A stretch of DNA of 64,000 nucleotides from Xanthobacter sp. NM-25 (GCF_022138605.1 NZ_JACBFS010000003.1:124001-188000); one strand, 5' to 3'. Counted from the first letter of the stretch, positions 1 to 8,126 are shown. The notes: generated by a model not told the origin, from the letters alone. Made by a program: numbers and translations.

Positions 1-1
1 C

Positions 2-403
2 TCGACGCAGGGGGCGCGTGAGCTGCTGGAGCGGGTCGGCCTGGCCCGGGCCGCGGAGCGCGAAGCGGGCGCGCTCTCCTATGGCGCGTTGAAGCGGCTG
101 GAGATTGCCCGGGCCTTGGCGGTGCGTCCACGTGTGCTGCTGCTGGATGAGCCGGCGGCCGGATGCAACGCGGTGGAGACGGAGGAAATCGACCGGCTCA
201 TCGCCGAGGTCGCGGACAGCGGCGTCGCCATCCTGTTGGTGGAACACGACATGAAGCTGGTCATGCGCCTGTCCCACACCATTGTGGTGCTCGACCACGG
301 CGAGAAGATCGCCGAGGGCGATCCCGCCACGGTCAGCCGGGATCCGCAGGTGATCGAGGCCTATCTGGGCGCCAGCGCGGAGGTGATCGATGCTCACGGT
401 TGA
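2..403 (+). CDS. livG: HAAT-family ABC transporter ATP-binding protein (LivG type), 5'-truncated
   Basis: The last 133 codons of an ATPase whose start lies before the window. It would energise a branched-chain-amino-acid/amide-type (HAAT) importer from the cytoplasmic face of the inner membrane. Visible are the ABC signature region LSYGALKRLEIARAL, a Walker B LLLDEPAAG, and the switch region LLVEHDMKLVM followed by the LivG-type C-terminus ending in IEAYLG. The signature has GAL where many homologues have GEQ. The Walker A part is outside the window. Its stop overlaps the next gene by 14 nt, so the two are translationally coupled. The family is clear; the substrate is unknown. Confidence 0.9.
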   Translation, partial: STQGARELLERVGLARAAEREAGALSYGALKRLEIARALAVRPRVLLLDEPAAGCNAVETEEIDRLIAEVADSGVAILLVEHDMKLVMRLSHTIVVLDHGEKIAEGDPATVSRDPQVIEAYLGASAEVIDAHG

Positions 404-1091
404 GGGGTTGCGGTCGCGCTATGGCCGTATCGAAGTACTGCACGGGGTCGATCTCTTCGTGGGATCGGGGGAGATCGTCACGGTGGTCGGGGCTAATGGC
501 GCCGGCAAGACGACGCTGCTGCGGTGCCTGTCCGGGGTGCAGCCGGTGAGCGGCGGCGCCATCACCTTCCGCGGCGAGGCGCTGGCCAGTGTCCCGGCCT
601 ATCGCCGGGTCCAGCGGGGGCTCGCCCAATCACCGGAAGGACGGCAGATCTTCACCAATCTCAGCGTCGAGGAGAACCTGCGGCTCGGTGCCTTCGTGTT
701 CCGCGACGACCGGGTGGAGCGGGACATGGCCGATGCCTTCGCCATGTTCCCGGTGCTGAAGGAGAAGCGCAACCAGTTGGCTGGCGGGCTCTCCGGCGGT
801 CAGCAGCAGATGCTGGCCATCGCTCGCGCCCTCATGGGCCGGCCGGCCTGCCTGCTGCTGGATGAACCTTCCATGGGGCTGGCGCCGATCCTGGTGGCGC
901 AGATCTTCGATGTGGTGAAGAGTCTGAAGGCGCTGGAGGTGACGGTTCTGCTGGTGGAGCAGAACGCTTTCGGGGCCCTGTCGGTGGCGGACCGCGGCTA
1001 TGTGATGGAAACCGGCCGCGTCACCATGGTCGGCGCCGCGGCGGACCTCATCGCCGATCCCCGGGTGCGGGAGGCCTATCTCGGAATCTGA
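390..1091 (+). CDS. livF: HAAT-family ABC transporter ATP-binding protein (LivF type)
   Basis: Complete 233-residue LivF-type ATPase, the usual length. Walker A GANGAGKTT lies near residue 35, the signature LSGGQQQMLAIARAL near 135, Walker B LLLDEPSMGL near 155 and the switch LLVEQN near 185. It begins inside the 3' end of the livG-type gene and is the last recognisable transporter gene of that operon. It pairs with the upstream ATPase to drive a LivHM-like permease that must lie left of the window. The next gene on this strand, a deformylase-like protein, starts about 100 bp later and may or may not be in the operon. Confidence 0.93.
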   Translation: MLTVEGLRSRYGRIEVLHGVDLFVGSGEIVTVVGANGAGKTTLLRCLSGVQPVSGGAITFRGEALASVPAYRRVQRGLAQSPEGRQIFTNLSVEENLRLGAFVFRDDRVERDMADAFAMFPVLKEKRNQLAGGLSGGQQQMLAIARALMGRPACLLLDEPSMGLAPILVAQIFDVVKSLKALEVTVLLVEQNAFGALSVADRGYVMETGRVTMVGAAADLIADPRVREAYLGI

Positions 1092-1197
1092 GGCCCGCCC
1101 GGCGGCGCGGTCGGGTGGGCTTGATCGGCCTGGCGGTGCTGGCCATAACGCCGGCCATGGATGTGTCCCAGGTGGGGGGCGCTAAGGGGGCGTCGTC

Positions 1198-1698
1198 ATG
1201 GCCGTGCGGCCGATCATCATGTTTCCGGATCCGCGGCTGCGGATGGCGGCGGAGCCGGTCCGCGTGTTCGATGCGGCGCTGCGGCAACTGGCGGACGATC
1301 TTCTGGAGACGCTGCGCGCGGCACCCGGTGTCGGCATCACCGCGCCCCATGTGGGAGTGCCACTGCGCCTCGTGGTTCTCGATCTGTCCGCCGAAGACGG
1401 GCCGCAGACCTACGTCAACCCGCAGATCACCTGGGCATCGGCGGACATGCTGCGCGGCACCGAGGGCAGCGTGTCCATGCCCGGCGCCCGCGAGGAGATC
1501 GAACGGGCCGCGCGGGTGCGGCTGCGGTTCCAGGATCTCGAGGGGCACGCGCACGAGGAGGCGTCGGAGGGCTTTCGCGCCGTCTGCCATCAACACGAGA
1601 TCGACCAGCTCGACGGCGTGTTCTGGATTCAGCGGCTGTCGCGGCTGAAGCGGGAGCGCCTCGTTCGCAAATACGAAAAGGCGCGCCCGGCGCGGTGA
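1198..1698 (+). CDS. Peptide-deformylase-like protein with altered catalytic motifs
   Basis: 166 residues, the length of a bacterial peptide deformylase, with the three family motifs recognisable but changed. Motif 1 (normally GxGLAAxQ) reads GVGITAPH at 44-51, with His for Gln. Motif 2 (normally EGCLS) reads EGSVS at 89-93, with Ser for the metal-binding Cys. Motif 3 (normally HExDH) reads HEIDQ at 133-137, keeping the first His and the Glu but with Gln for the second metal-binding His. Two of three metal ligands are therefore missing and normal Fe/Ni deformylase activity is unlikely. The fold may be kept for another role. The ATG follows a GGGG-rich segment. It converges with the haem oxygenase gene, only 10 bp away. 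Confidence 0.85.
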   Translation: MAVRPIIMFPDPRLRMAAEPVRVFDAALRQLADDLLETLRAAPGVGITAPHVGVPLRLVVLDLSAEDGPQTYVNPQITWASADMLRGTEGSVSMPGAREEIERAARVRLRFQDLEGHAHEEASEGFRAVCHQHEIDQLDGVFWIQRLSRLKRERLVRKYEKARPAR

Positions 1699-1708
1699 GT
1701 GGGCCGGC

Positions 1709-2302
1709 TCAGCGGAAGGTGACGGCCACCAGATCCGCCACCCGGTTGAACGCCGCTTCCGCACCTGCCGCCGCGCGGGCTTCGGCCGCGTCATCCAACA
1801 CCGTTGCGTCGAGGGCGGCGGTGAAGGTCTTCCAATGCAGGCCCCGGCCCTCGGGCGCGGCGGCGAGATGACGGGCACCGAGGGTCTCGGACAGGCCGAG
1901 CCCGGCCGCCGCCTTCAGCAGGAACGCCGCGCCGAGGTTCGAGCCTTCCGCCACATAGAGCCAGCCGAGGGCGGTGGGGATGTCCACCGCTTCGCCCACG
2001 CCGAAACGGGGGGCGGAGGTGGCCGCCGGCAGCGGCAGGCCGAGATCGGCGAGGTCCTGGGAGATGAGGTCGAAGCGCCGCCGGCCGGGCAGGTCCGGCA
2101 GCAGCCGGTCCAGCTCCGGGTTGCTGTAGAGGGCGTCGATCTCGCGGTGGAAGCCCCATTGCACGCTCAGGAACAGCCCATAGCGCTCACGGCTCTCGAA
2201 CGGCCGGCCGGCCATGATGGCCTTGTCGAGACGCTCATGGGCGGCGTGGGTGAGGGCCTTCAGGGCCTGGGCACGGCTGGGGCGTTCAAGCACGGCGGTC
2301 AT
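1709..2302 (-). CDS. Biliverdin-producing haem oxygenase (BphO type)
   Basis: 197-residue protein of the bacterial haem oxygenase family, which opens haem to biliverdin, CO and iron in the cytoplasm. The N-terminal THAAHERLD carries the likely proximal haem His. The central GWLYVAEGSNLGAAFLL matches the distal helix of BphO-type enzymes, which supply chromophore to bacteriophytochromes. No phytochrome gene lies beside it, so iron scavenging or chromophore supply in trans are both possible. The start (MTAVLERP) is chosen because the longer reading frame upstream has a Pro/Arg-rich, non-homologous lead. It lies 259 bp downstream of the doxX-like gene on the same strand. Confidence 0.85.
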   Translation of the reverse strand: MTAVLERPSRAQALKALTHAAHERLDKAIMAGRPFESRERYGLFLSVQWGFHREIDALYSNPELDRLLPDLPGRRRFDLISQDLADLGLPLPAATSAPRFGVGEAVDIPTALGWLYVAEGSNLGAAFLLKAAAGLGLSETLGARHLAAAPEGRGLHWKTFTAALDATVLDDAAEARAAAGAEAAFNRVADLVAVTFR

Positions 2303-2561
2303 CGGCGGGCCTCGCAATTGGCAGGGGCGCCGCGGCGGGTGGGGCACGGGGTGCGTCCACGGCCGGCGCCGCCGGGCCGTCCAAGGCCGCGCGGGCTCGC
2401 CGCCTCTCCGTCGCGATCACCGGAAAAAGGGGTGTCGAACCTGGCGGAAAGTCCGCCCGATGCGCTCTGTCATGCCAGCTTCGCACCTTTCGCAGAAGCG
2501 AAAAAGCACGCCGCCGCAAAGGATAGAGTTGTTTTAGTTCCAAAGAAAAAGCGGGCGGGGC
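2303..2561. other. Intergenic region between haem oxygenase and doxX-like genes
   Basis: About 260 bp without a convincing gene. A short AT-richer patch (about 2495-2550) would carry a leftward promoter for the haem oxygenase gene. I could not fix -35/-10 boxes or an EcfG-type GGAAC/CGTT pair with confidence. Confidence 0.4.
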
Positions 2562-2972
2562 TCAGTGCCGTTCCATCCGGCGGCTGAGGATGGCCCCGGT
2601 CATCAGGCCGCCGATGACGGTGATGTGCTCCATGGCCACGTGGAAATGGGCGAGCCGCTCCTCGCCGGCCATGGTCCAGAAGGCGTGGGCGATCGGGATG
2701 CACAAGGCGGTGAACACCGCCAGCATGCCGAACCCCAGCCACGCCCAGCGGTTGAAGATGATGAGGGCGCAGCCGATGAGCAGCGTGGCGATGACGGCGG
2801 GCGCCCAGGCGGCTGCCGGTTCGAGCCCGAAACGCGAGAGGGTGGCGAGGGTCTCGCCATAATCCGCCAGCATGCCGAGGCCTGCGCTCCAGAACAGGAA
2901 GGTCAGCACCAGCCGGGCGAACAGGGCGAACAGCGGGTTGTCGAGAAGGGCTGAGAGCGGGTAGGGCGTCAC
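2562..2972 (-). CDS. DoxX-family inner-membrane protein
   Basis: 136 residues with four hydrophobic segments (about 15-35, 55-75, 80-100 and 110-128), typical of the small DoxX/DoxD family of inner-membrane proteins whose molecular function is mostly unsettled. The first segment ARLVLTFLFWSAGL and the FG-rich loop after it are the family hallmark. It stands alone: BKACE upstream is separated by about 110 bp containing a strong hairpin, and haem oxygenase lies 259 bp downstream. A link to redox or membrane stress is only family-level knowledge. Confidence 0.8.
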   Translation of the reverse strand: MTPYPLSALLDNPLFALFARLVLTFLFWSAGLGMLADYGETLATLSRFGLEPAAAWAPAVIATLLIGCALIIFNRWAWLGFGMLAVFTALCIPIAHAFWTMAGEERLAHFHVAMEHITVIGGLMTGAILSRRMERH

Positions 2973-2996
2973 GATGCGACCTCGGGCAGGTGATGG

Positions 2997-3035
2997 GACG
3001 CCGCGCCGGTGCTGTGGGGCGCGGCGTCTGTTTTT
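2997..3035 (+). terminator. Hairpin with T-tract between doxX-like and BKACE genes
   Basis: Perfect 11-bp inverted repeat: GACGCCGCGCC at 2997-3007 and GGCGCGGCGTC at 3018-3028, followed on the + strand by TGTTTTT. By form it is an intrinsic terminator for rightward transcription. Both flanking genes are leftward, so it would end an antisense transcript, or act as a weaker, T-less hairpin after BKACE. Confidence 0.6.
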
Positions 3036-3084
3036 CTGCTGCGGCGCCGATGAACGGGCGCTGAACCGGCAGCGCCTCTGCGGA

Positions 3085-4011
3085 TCAGAAGCCGACCGTG
3101 TCGCCGCCCTTCAGGTGCAGCAGGGCGCGGGCTTCGTCAGGGGTGGCGATCTCGTAGCCCAGCTCCTCCACCAGGGTGCGGATCTTGCGCACCTGCTGGG
3201 CGTTGCTCTCGGCGAGCTTGCCGCGGCCGATGAACAGGCTGTCCTCCAGCCCCACGCGCACGTTGCCGCCCAGCATGGCGCCCTGGGTGGCGAACGGCAT
3301 CTGGTGGCGCCCGGCGGCCAGCACGGACCACTGATAATCGGAGCCGAACAGCTTGTCGGCGGTGCGCTTCATGAACATGAGGTTTTCCGGATCCGCGCCG
3401 ATGCCACCCAGAATGCCGAAGATGAACTGCAGGAACACCGGCGGCTTGAACCAGCCCTGATCGAGGCAATGGGCAAGATTGTAGAGGTGGCTCACATCGT
3501 AGCATTCATGCTCGAACTTGGTGCCGTGGCCCTCGCCCAGAAGCCGGTAGATCCGCTCGATATCGGAGAAGGTATTGCGGAAGATGAAGTCCTTGGTGCC
3601 CTCCAGATAGGGCTTTTCCCACGCGTGCTTCCACTGGTCGTAGCGCTTCGCCAAAGGATAAAGGGCGAAGTTCATGGAGCCCATGTTCAGCGAGCACATC
3701 TCGGGCGCGATCTTGAGGGGCGCCGCCAGGCGCTCCTCCACGCTCATGTTGAGCCCGCCGCCGGTGGTGATGTTCAAGACCGCGTCGGTGGCCTGCTTGA
3801 TGCGCGGCAAAAACTGCATGAACACCGCGGGGTCGGGCGTCGGCCGGCCGTCCTTGGGGTCGCGGGCATGCAGGTGGAGGATGGCAGCGCCCGCCTCGGC
3901 GGCGGCGATGGCTTCGGCGGCGATCTCGTCGGGAGTTACCGGCAGGTGGTCCGACATGGTGGGAGTGTGGATGCCGCCGGTGACGGCGCAGGTGATGATG
4001 ACCTTGGACAT
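3085..4011 (-). CDS. Beta-keto acid cleavage enzyme (BKACE, DUF849)
   Basis: 308-residue TIM-barrel enzyme of the BKACE family. The family condenses a beta-keto acid with acetyl-CoA and cleaves it to acetoacetate plus a new CoA ester; the prototype acts on 3-keto-5-aminohexanoate in lysine fermentation. The start MSKVIITCAVTGGIHTP and the Zn-binding HLHARDP (His46, His48) are diagnostic. GGNVRVGLED near residue 250 carries the conserved Glu region. The ATG is preceded by GAGGAG. It appears monocistronic, separated from the operon upstream by an intrinsic terminator. Palindromes 80-100 bp upstream may be its operator. Its own keto-acid substrate cannot be read from sequence. Confidence 0.92.
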   Translation of the reverse strand: MSKVIITCAVTGGIHTPTMSDHLPVTPDEIAAEAIAAAEAGAAILHLHARDPKDGRPTPDPAVFMQFLPRIKQATDAVLNITTGGGLNMSVEERLAAPLKIAPEMCSLNMGSMNFALYPLAKRYDQWKHAWEKPYLEGTKDFIFRNTFSDIERIYRLLGEGHGTKFEHECYDVSHLYNLAHCLDQGWFKPPVFLQFIFGILGGIGADPENLMFMKRTADKLFGSDYQWSVLAAGRHQMPFATQGAMLGGNVRVGLEDSLFIGRGKLAESNAQQVRKIRTLVEELGYEIATPDEARALLHLKGGDTVGF

Positions 4012-4088
4012 GAAGGCTCCTCGCGTGGCGTTCCCCCGCTCCCCGGCATCGCCGCCCTTCACCGGGACGGTCGGCTGCTGCGAAGCTC

Positions 4089-4114
4089 CAGATAATATCT
4101 GTATCAAGCGCTTG
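4089..4114. promoter_or_regulatory. Palindromes upstream of BKACE gene
   Basis: Two adjacent perfect palindromes, CAGAT-AAT-ATCTG (4089-4101) and CAAGCGCTTG (4105-4114), lie 78-103 bp upstream of the BKACE start in an AT-richer stretch. They are candidate operators. No regulator gene is adjacent, so the binding protein is unknown. Confidence 0.4.
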
Positions 4115-4142
4115 TTCGTTTGTCCAAGCGATGCGGAGGCAC

Positions 4143-4176
4143 AAAAAAGCCCCCGCGGGCGGTGCCTGCGGGGGCC
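4143..4176 (-). terminator. Rho-independent terminator of the liv/alcohol dehydrogenase operon
   Basis: On the - strand a GC-rich stem (GCCCCCGC at one side, GCGGGGGC at the other, with an inner GGC/GCC extension and 3-nt loop, 4149-4175) is followed by TTTTTT (4148-4143). It lies 26 nt after the stop of the Fe-alcohol dehydrogenase gene and ends the long leftward operon. Confidence 0.9.
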
Positions 4177-4200
4177 GCGTCGAGCGGGCGCGAGGAGGCG

Positions 4201-5355
4201 TCAGTAGACGCTTTCGTAGATGCCCTCGATGTCGGCGCGGGTCATGTCCCGCGGGTTGCAGGCGATCAGCCGGCGAATGCCCACGTCCACTTCCTCGGCC
4301 ATGGAGGGGATGGCATCGTGGGGCACGCCGAGGTCGCGCATGCGGATCTCCAGGCCCATGGAGGGCACCAGCGCCTCGATATCGGCCACCAGCGCCTCGG
4401 CCGCCTCCAGATCGGAGCCGAAGCTGCGGCCCGGCAGGGTCTGGCGGGCGAGCTCGGCATAGAGGGGGGCGGCCACCGGCAGGTTGAAGCGCATGATCTG
4501 CGCCATCACGATGGCGTTGGAGTGGCCATGGGGCACGTGATAGCGGGCGCCCAGCGGATAGGCCATGGCATGGATGGCCGCCACCGAGGCGTTGACGAAC
4601 GCCATGCCGGCCAGCAGTGAGCCCTGCAGCATGGCGGCGCGCGCCTCCACATTCTTGCCGTCGGTGACGGCGGTGCGGATGTTGGCGGACAGGAGCTGCA
4701 GCGCCTTCACCGCCAGCGCATCGGCCAGGAGGTTCTTGGAGGTGCGGCTGGTGAAGGCCTCGATGGCGTGCACCATGGCGTCGAGGCCGGTGGCGGCGGT
4801 GATGCGCGGCGGCAGGCCCAGGGTGAGGTTGGGGTCCAGCAGCGCCACGTCGGGCAGCAGCTGCGGGGCGTAGATGGCCTTCTTGCGCCCTTCCGCATCG
4901 GTCACCACCGACACCCAGGTGACTTCCGAGCCGGTGCCGGCGGTGGTGGGTACCTGGATCAGCGGGGCGCGGGTGCCGGTGGCAAGGTTGGTGCCGTACA
5001 TTTCGGCGATGGGCTGATCGGAGTTGATCATCAGCGCCACCAGCTTGGCGGTGTCGAGGGACGAGCCGCCGCCGATGCCGATCACACCATCGGCCGCGAA
5101 CGCCTTGGCGCGGGCCACCGCATCCAGCACCACGGCCACCGGCGGATCTGCGGCGACGTCGGAGAACACGTCCACGGCGATGCCGGCTTCGGCGAGGGAG
5201 GCCTTGGCGATGTCGGCAAAGCCCAGGGTGACGATACCGGGATCGCACACGATGAGCACCCGGGTGGAGCCGAGGGGCTTCATCAGGCCGCCGAGGCGGG
5301 TGAGGCCGCCGGCTTCACACACAATGGTGCGCACGCTTCTGAACGTATAGTCCAT
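4201..5355 (-). CDS. Iron-containing alcohol dehydrogenase, copy 1
   Basis: 384-residue group III (iron-type) alcohol dehydrogenase, cytoplasmic, NAD(P)-dependent. The N-terminal half has the nucleotide-binding GIGGGSSLDTAK. The iron ligands lie in TGLDAMVHAIEAF (Asp, His) and HAMAYPLGARYHVPHG (two His). The start MDYTFRS is preceded by GGAAGAG; the longer frame upstream is not homologous. It is the last gene of the operon, 50 bp after the aldehyde dehydrogenase, and ends at an intrinsic terminator. It is clearly paralogous to the second Fe-ADH two genes upstream. The family includes 4-hydroxybutyrate and maleylacetate-reducing enzymes, so the alcohol substrate is open. Confidence 0.9.
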   Translation of the reverse strand: MDYTFRSVRTIVCEAGGLTRLGGLMKPLGSTRVLIVCDPGIVTLGFADIAKASLAEAGIAVDVFSDVAADPPVAVVLDAVARAKAFAADGVIGIGGGSSLDTAKLVALMINSDQPIAEMYGTNLATGTRAPLIQVPTTAGTGSEVTWVSVVTDAEGRKKAIYAPQLLPDVALLDPNLTLGLPPRITAATGLDAMVHAIEAFTSRTSKNLLADALAVKALQLLSANIRTAVTDGKNVEARAAMLQGSLLAGMAFVNASVAAIHAMAYPLGARYHVPHGHSNAIVMAQIMRFNLPVAAPLYAELARQTLPGRSFGSDLEAAEALVADIEALVPSMGLEIRMRDLGVPHDAIPSMAEEVDVGIRRLIACNPRDMTRADIEGIYESVY

Positions 5356-5405
5356 GGCACTCTTCCAATGTTTGTCGTTATGTCGTGCGTGTGCGGGGCG
5401 CAAAA

Positions 5406-6872
5406 TCAGCGAATGCCGCCCATGCACATGTATTTGATCTCGACGAAGTCATCGATGCCGTACTTCGAGCCCTCGCGGCCGACTCCGGATTCCTTGATGC
5501 CGCCGAACGGGGCCACCTCGGTGGAGATGATGCCTTCGTTGATGCCGAGGATGCCGTATTCCAAGGCCTCCGCCACCCGCCAGATGCGGCCGATGTCGCG
5601 GGCGTAGAAATAGCCGGCGAGGCCGTATTGGGTGGCGTTGGCCATGCGGATGGCCTCGTCCTCGGTCTCGAACTTGAACAGGGGCGCCACCGGGCCGAAG
5701 ATCTCCTCGGAGAACAGCTCCATCTCCTCGCCCACGTCGGTGAGCACGGTGGGCTCGTAGAAATTGCCGCCCAGCGCGTGGGGCTCGCCGCCCACCAGCA
5801 CCTTGGCGCCCTTGGCCACCGCGTCCTTCACCAGCCGGTCCACCTTGGAAAAGCCCTTGGCGTTGATGAGCGGGCCGGTGGTGACGCCGGCCTCGAAGCC
5901 GGACCCCACCTTCATGGCCCGCACCGCCTCCGCCAGCTTGGCGGCGAAGGCGTCATAGACGCCGGCCTGCACCATCAGCCGGTTGGCGCACACGCAGGTC
6001 TGCCCGGCGTTGCGATACTTGGACATCATGGCGCCGGCCACCGCCGCGTCGAGGTCGGCATCATCGAACACGATGAAGGGGGCGTTGCCGCCCAGCTCCA
6101 GGCTCACTTTCTTCACGGTGCCGGCGCACTGGGCCATCAGCAGCTTGCCGATGGGGGTGGAGCCGGTGAAGGAGAGCTTGCGCACGGTGGGGTTGGCGGT
6201 CATCTCGCCGCCCACCGCCGCCGCCTGCAGGGTGGTGACCACATTGAACACGCCGGCGGGAATGCCGGCCCGCTCCGCCAGCTCCGCCAGCGCCAGCGCC
6301 GACAGGGGGGTGTCCTCGCCCGGCTTCACCACGGCGGTGCAGCCGGCGGCCAGCGCCGGGGCCACCTTGCGGGTGATCATGGCGTTGGGGAAGTTCCAGG
6401 GGGTGATGGCCGCCACCACGCCGATGGGCTGCTTGATGACGACGATGCGCTTGTCGGCGCCATGGCTCGGGATCACATCGCCATAGATGCGCTTGCCCTC
6501 TTCGGCAAACCACTCGATGAACGAGGCCCCATAGGCCACCTCGCCGCGGGCTTCCGCCAGCGGCTTGCCCTGCTCGGCGGTCATGATCCGCGCTAGGTCC
6601 TCCTGGGCGGCCATGATCAGCTCGTACCACTTGCGCAGGATGTTGGCGCGCTCCTTGGCGGTCTTGGCGCGCCAGGCGGGCAGTGCCCGGTCGGCGGCGG
6701 CAATGGCGCGACGGGTCTCTTCCGCGCCCATGTCGGGCACGCTGGCCAGCGCCGTGCCATCGGCCGGATCGGTCACGGTGAAGCTGGCGCCGCTGTCGGC
6801 GGAGGTCCAGGCGCCGTTGATATAGGCCTTGTCCCGCAGCAGAGCGGCATCGGTCAAAGTGGGAAGCGACAT
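5406..6872 (-). CDS. NAD(P)-dependent aldehyde dehydrogenase, succinate-semialdehyde type (GabD-like)
   Basis: 488 residues, full length for the GabD branch of aldehyde dehydrogenases. ITPWNFPNAMI marks the cofactor-binding segment, SLELGGNAPF contains the general-base Glu and NAGQTCVCANRL the catalytic Cys. The C-terminal GGIKESGVGREGSKYGIDD is typical of succinate-semialdehyde dehydrogenases. It sits between two Fe-alcohol dehydrogenases, so an alcohol to aldehyde to acid oxidation is likely, for example 4-hydroxybutyrate to succinate (inference). Its leader contains three tandem copies of a 14-bp unit that includes a Shine-Dalgarno-like AAAAGG. Confidence 0.9.
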   Translation of the reverse strand: MSLPTLTDAALLRDKAYINGAWTSADSGASFTVTDPADGTALASVPDMGAEETRRAIAAADRALPAWRAKTAKERANILRKWYELIMAAQEDLARIMTAEQGKPLAEARGEVAYGASFIEWFAEEGKRIYGDVIPSHGADKRIVVIKQPIGVVAAITPWNFPNAMITRKVAPALAAGCTAVVKPGEDTPLSALALAELAERAGIPAGVFNVVTTLQAAAVGGEMTANPTVRKLSFTGSTPIGKLLMAQCAGTVKKVSLELGGNAPFIVFDDADLDAAVAGAMMSKYRNAGQTCVCANRLMVQAGVYDAFAAKLAEAVRAMKVGSGFEAGVTTGPLINAKGFSKVDRLVKDAVAKGAKVLVGGEPHALGGNFYEPTVLTDVGEEMELFSEEIFGPVAPLFKFETEDEAIRMANATQYGLAGYFYARDIGRIWRVAEALEYGILGINEGIISTEVAPFGGIKESGVGREGSKYGIDDFVEIKYMCMGGIR

Positions 6873-6873
6873 G

Positions 6874-6915
6874 GGGTCAAGCCTTTTGGGTCAAACCTTT
6901 TGGGTCAAGCCTCGA
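6874..6915. repeat. Three tandem 14-bp units in the aldehyde dehydrogenase leader
   Basis: GGGTCAAGCCTTTT (6874-6887), GGGTCAAACCTTTT (6888-6901) and GGGTCAAGCCTCGA (6902-6915) abut directly. Read in the sense of the gene, two units begin with AAAAGG and lie just before the ATG, so the ribosome-binding site itself has been duplicated. Confidence 0.85.
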
Positions 6916-6936
6916 AACGGAGCTGAGCGGCGCCGC

Positions 6937-8094
6937 TCACAGCACCGACTGATAGATCGCGAAGGCGTCGTCGAGGGTGACGACCCGCGGGTTGTTCATG
7001 AGCAGCCGCTCCACCTTCATAGCGTCCACGGCGAGGCGCTGAAGGTCGGCTTCCGTCACCCCCACCTGCGTGAGGCGCTGGGCGAAGGGCATGCGGGCCA
7101 CCATCTCCTGCATGAAGCCGATGAAGGCATCGGCCCCGGCCTCCACGCTGGCGAAGCGACGGCCCGGCAGCACCACCTCGGCCAGCTCCGCATAAAGCGC
7201 GGCCGCCTCGGGCTTGTTGAAGTGCAGCACCGGGGTCAGCACCAAGGCGTTGCTGAGGCCGTGCGGCACATGGAAATGGCCGCCGAGCGGATAGGCGAGG
7301 GCGTGCACGGCGGCGACCGGGGCATTGGCGAAGGACATGCCAGCCATCATGGAGCCCTGCAGCATGGCCGCGCGGGCCTCCACATCGGTCCCGTCGGCGA
7401 TCACCCGATCCATGTTGGCGGTGAGCAGCCGCAGGGCCTTGAGGGCGAGGGCGTCGGAAACGGCGTTTTTCTTGTGCTTGCTGGTGTAGGCCTCGATGGC
7501 GTGCACCATGGCGTCGATGCCGGTGGCGGCGGTCACCGCCGGCGGCAGGCCCACGGTGAGGCTCGCATCCAGCACCGCGATGTCGGGATAGAGCAGGGGG
7601 CTCACCACCCCCTTCTTCTCATGGGTTGGCGTGGTGACGATGGAAATGGGCGTCACTTCCGATCCGGTGCCGGCGGTGGTGGGCACCTGGATCAGCGGCA
7701 GGCGCGGCCCATGGGCGAGGCCGATGCCGTAGATCTCCGGTAGGTTCTGCGGCGCGCCGAGCAGCAGGGCCACCAGCTTGGCCGTATCCATGGAACTGCC
7801 GCCGCCGATGCCGATGATGGCATCGGCGCCGGCCGCGCGGGCGGCTTCCACGGTGGCGAGCACCACGGTTTCCGGCGGGTCGGCCTGGACGTCGGTGAAC
7901 ACCTCCACCTTCTGGCCGGCGGCGGCGAAGGCCTCCAGCACCGGGGTGAGGACGCCGAATGTCATCAGGCCCGCGTCGGTGACGATCATGGGCCGGGCGG
8001 CGCCGAGCTCGGCACACAGCGCCGGCAGGCGGGTGGCGCCGCCGATCTGCTGGATGACATAGGGCGTGGTTTCAAACGTGAAGTTCTGGGTCAT
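6937..8094 (-). CDS. Iron-containing alcohol dehydrogenase, copy 2
   Basis: 385-residue iron-type alcohol dehydrogenase related to the copy at 4201-5355. The NAD-binding GIGGGSSMDTAK and the metal-binding TGIDAMVHAIEAYTS and HALAYPLGGHFHVPHG are all intact. The start MTQNFTF is taken because the frame upstream is low-complexity and extends into the transporter gene. It follows livF by about 60 bp, within which a 13-bp sequence is exactly duplicated. Two Fe-ADHs in one operon suggest either two alcohol substrates or opposite preferred directions; sequence alone cannot decide. Confidence 0.9.
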   Translation of the reverse strand: MTQNFTFETTPYVIQQIGGATRLPALCAELGAARPMIVTDAGLMTFGVLTPVLEAFAAAGQKVEVFTDVQADPPETVVLATVEAARAAGADAIIGIGGGSSMDTAKLVALLLGAPQNLPEIYGIGLAHGPRLPLIQVPTTAGTGSEVTPISIVTTPTHEKKGVVSPLLYPDIAVLDASLTVGLPPAVTAATGIDAMVHAIEAYTSKHKKNAVSDALALKALRLLTANMDRVIADGTDVEARAAMLQGSMMAGMSFANAPVAAVHALAYPLGGHFHVPHGLSNALVLTPVLHFNKPEAAALYAELAEVVLPGRRFASVEAGADAFIGFMQEMVARMPFAQRLTQVGVTEADLQRLAVDAMKVERLLMNNPRVVTLDDAFAIYQSVL

Positions 8095-8100
8095 GGTCAG

Positions 8101-8126
8101 CACCGTGGGCAAGCACCGTGGGCAAG
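8101..8126. repeat. Exact 13-bp tandem duplication in livF-ADH spacer
   Basis: CACCGTGGGCAAG occurs twice back to back (8101-8113, 8114-8126), a few bases upstream of the Fe-ADH start. It looks like a replication-slippage duplication in an intercistronic spacer. Confidence 0.85.
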
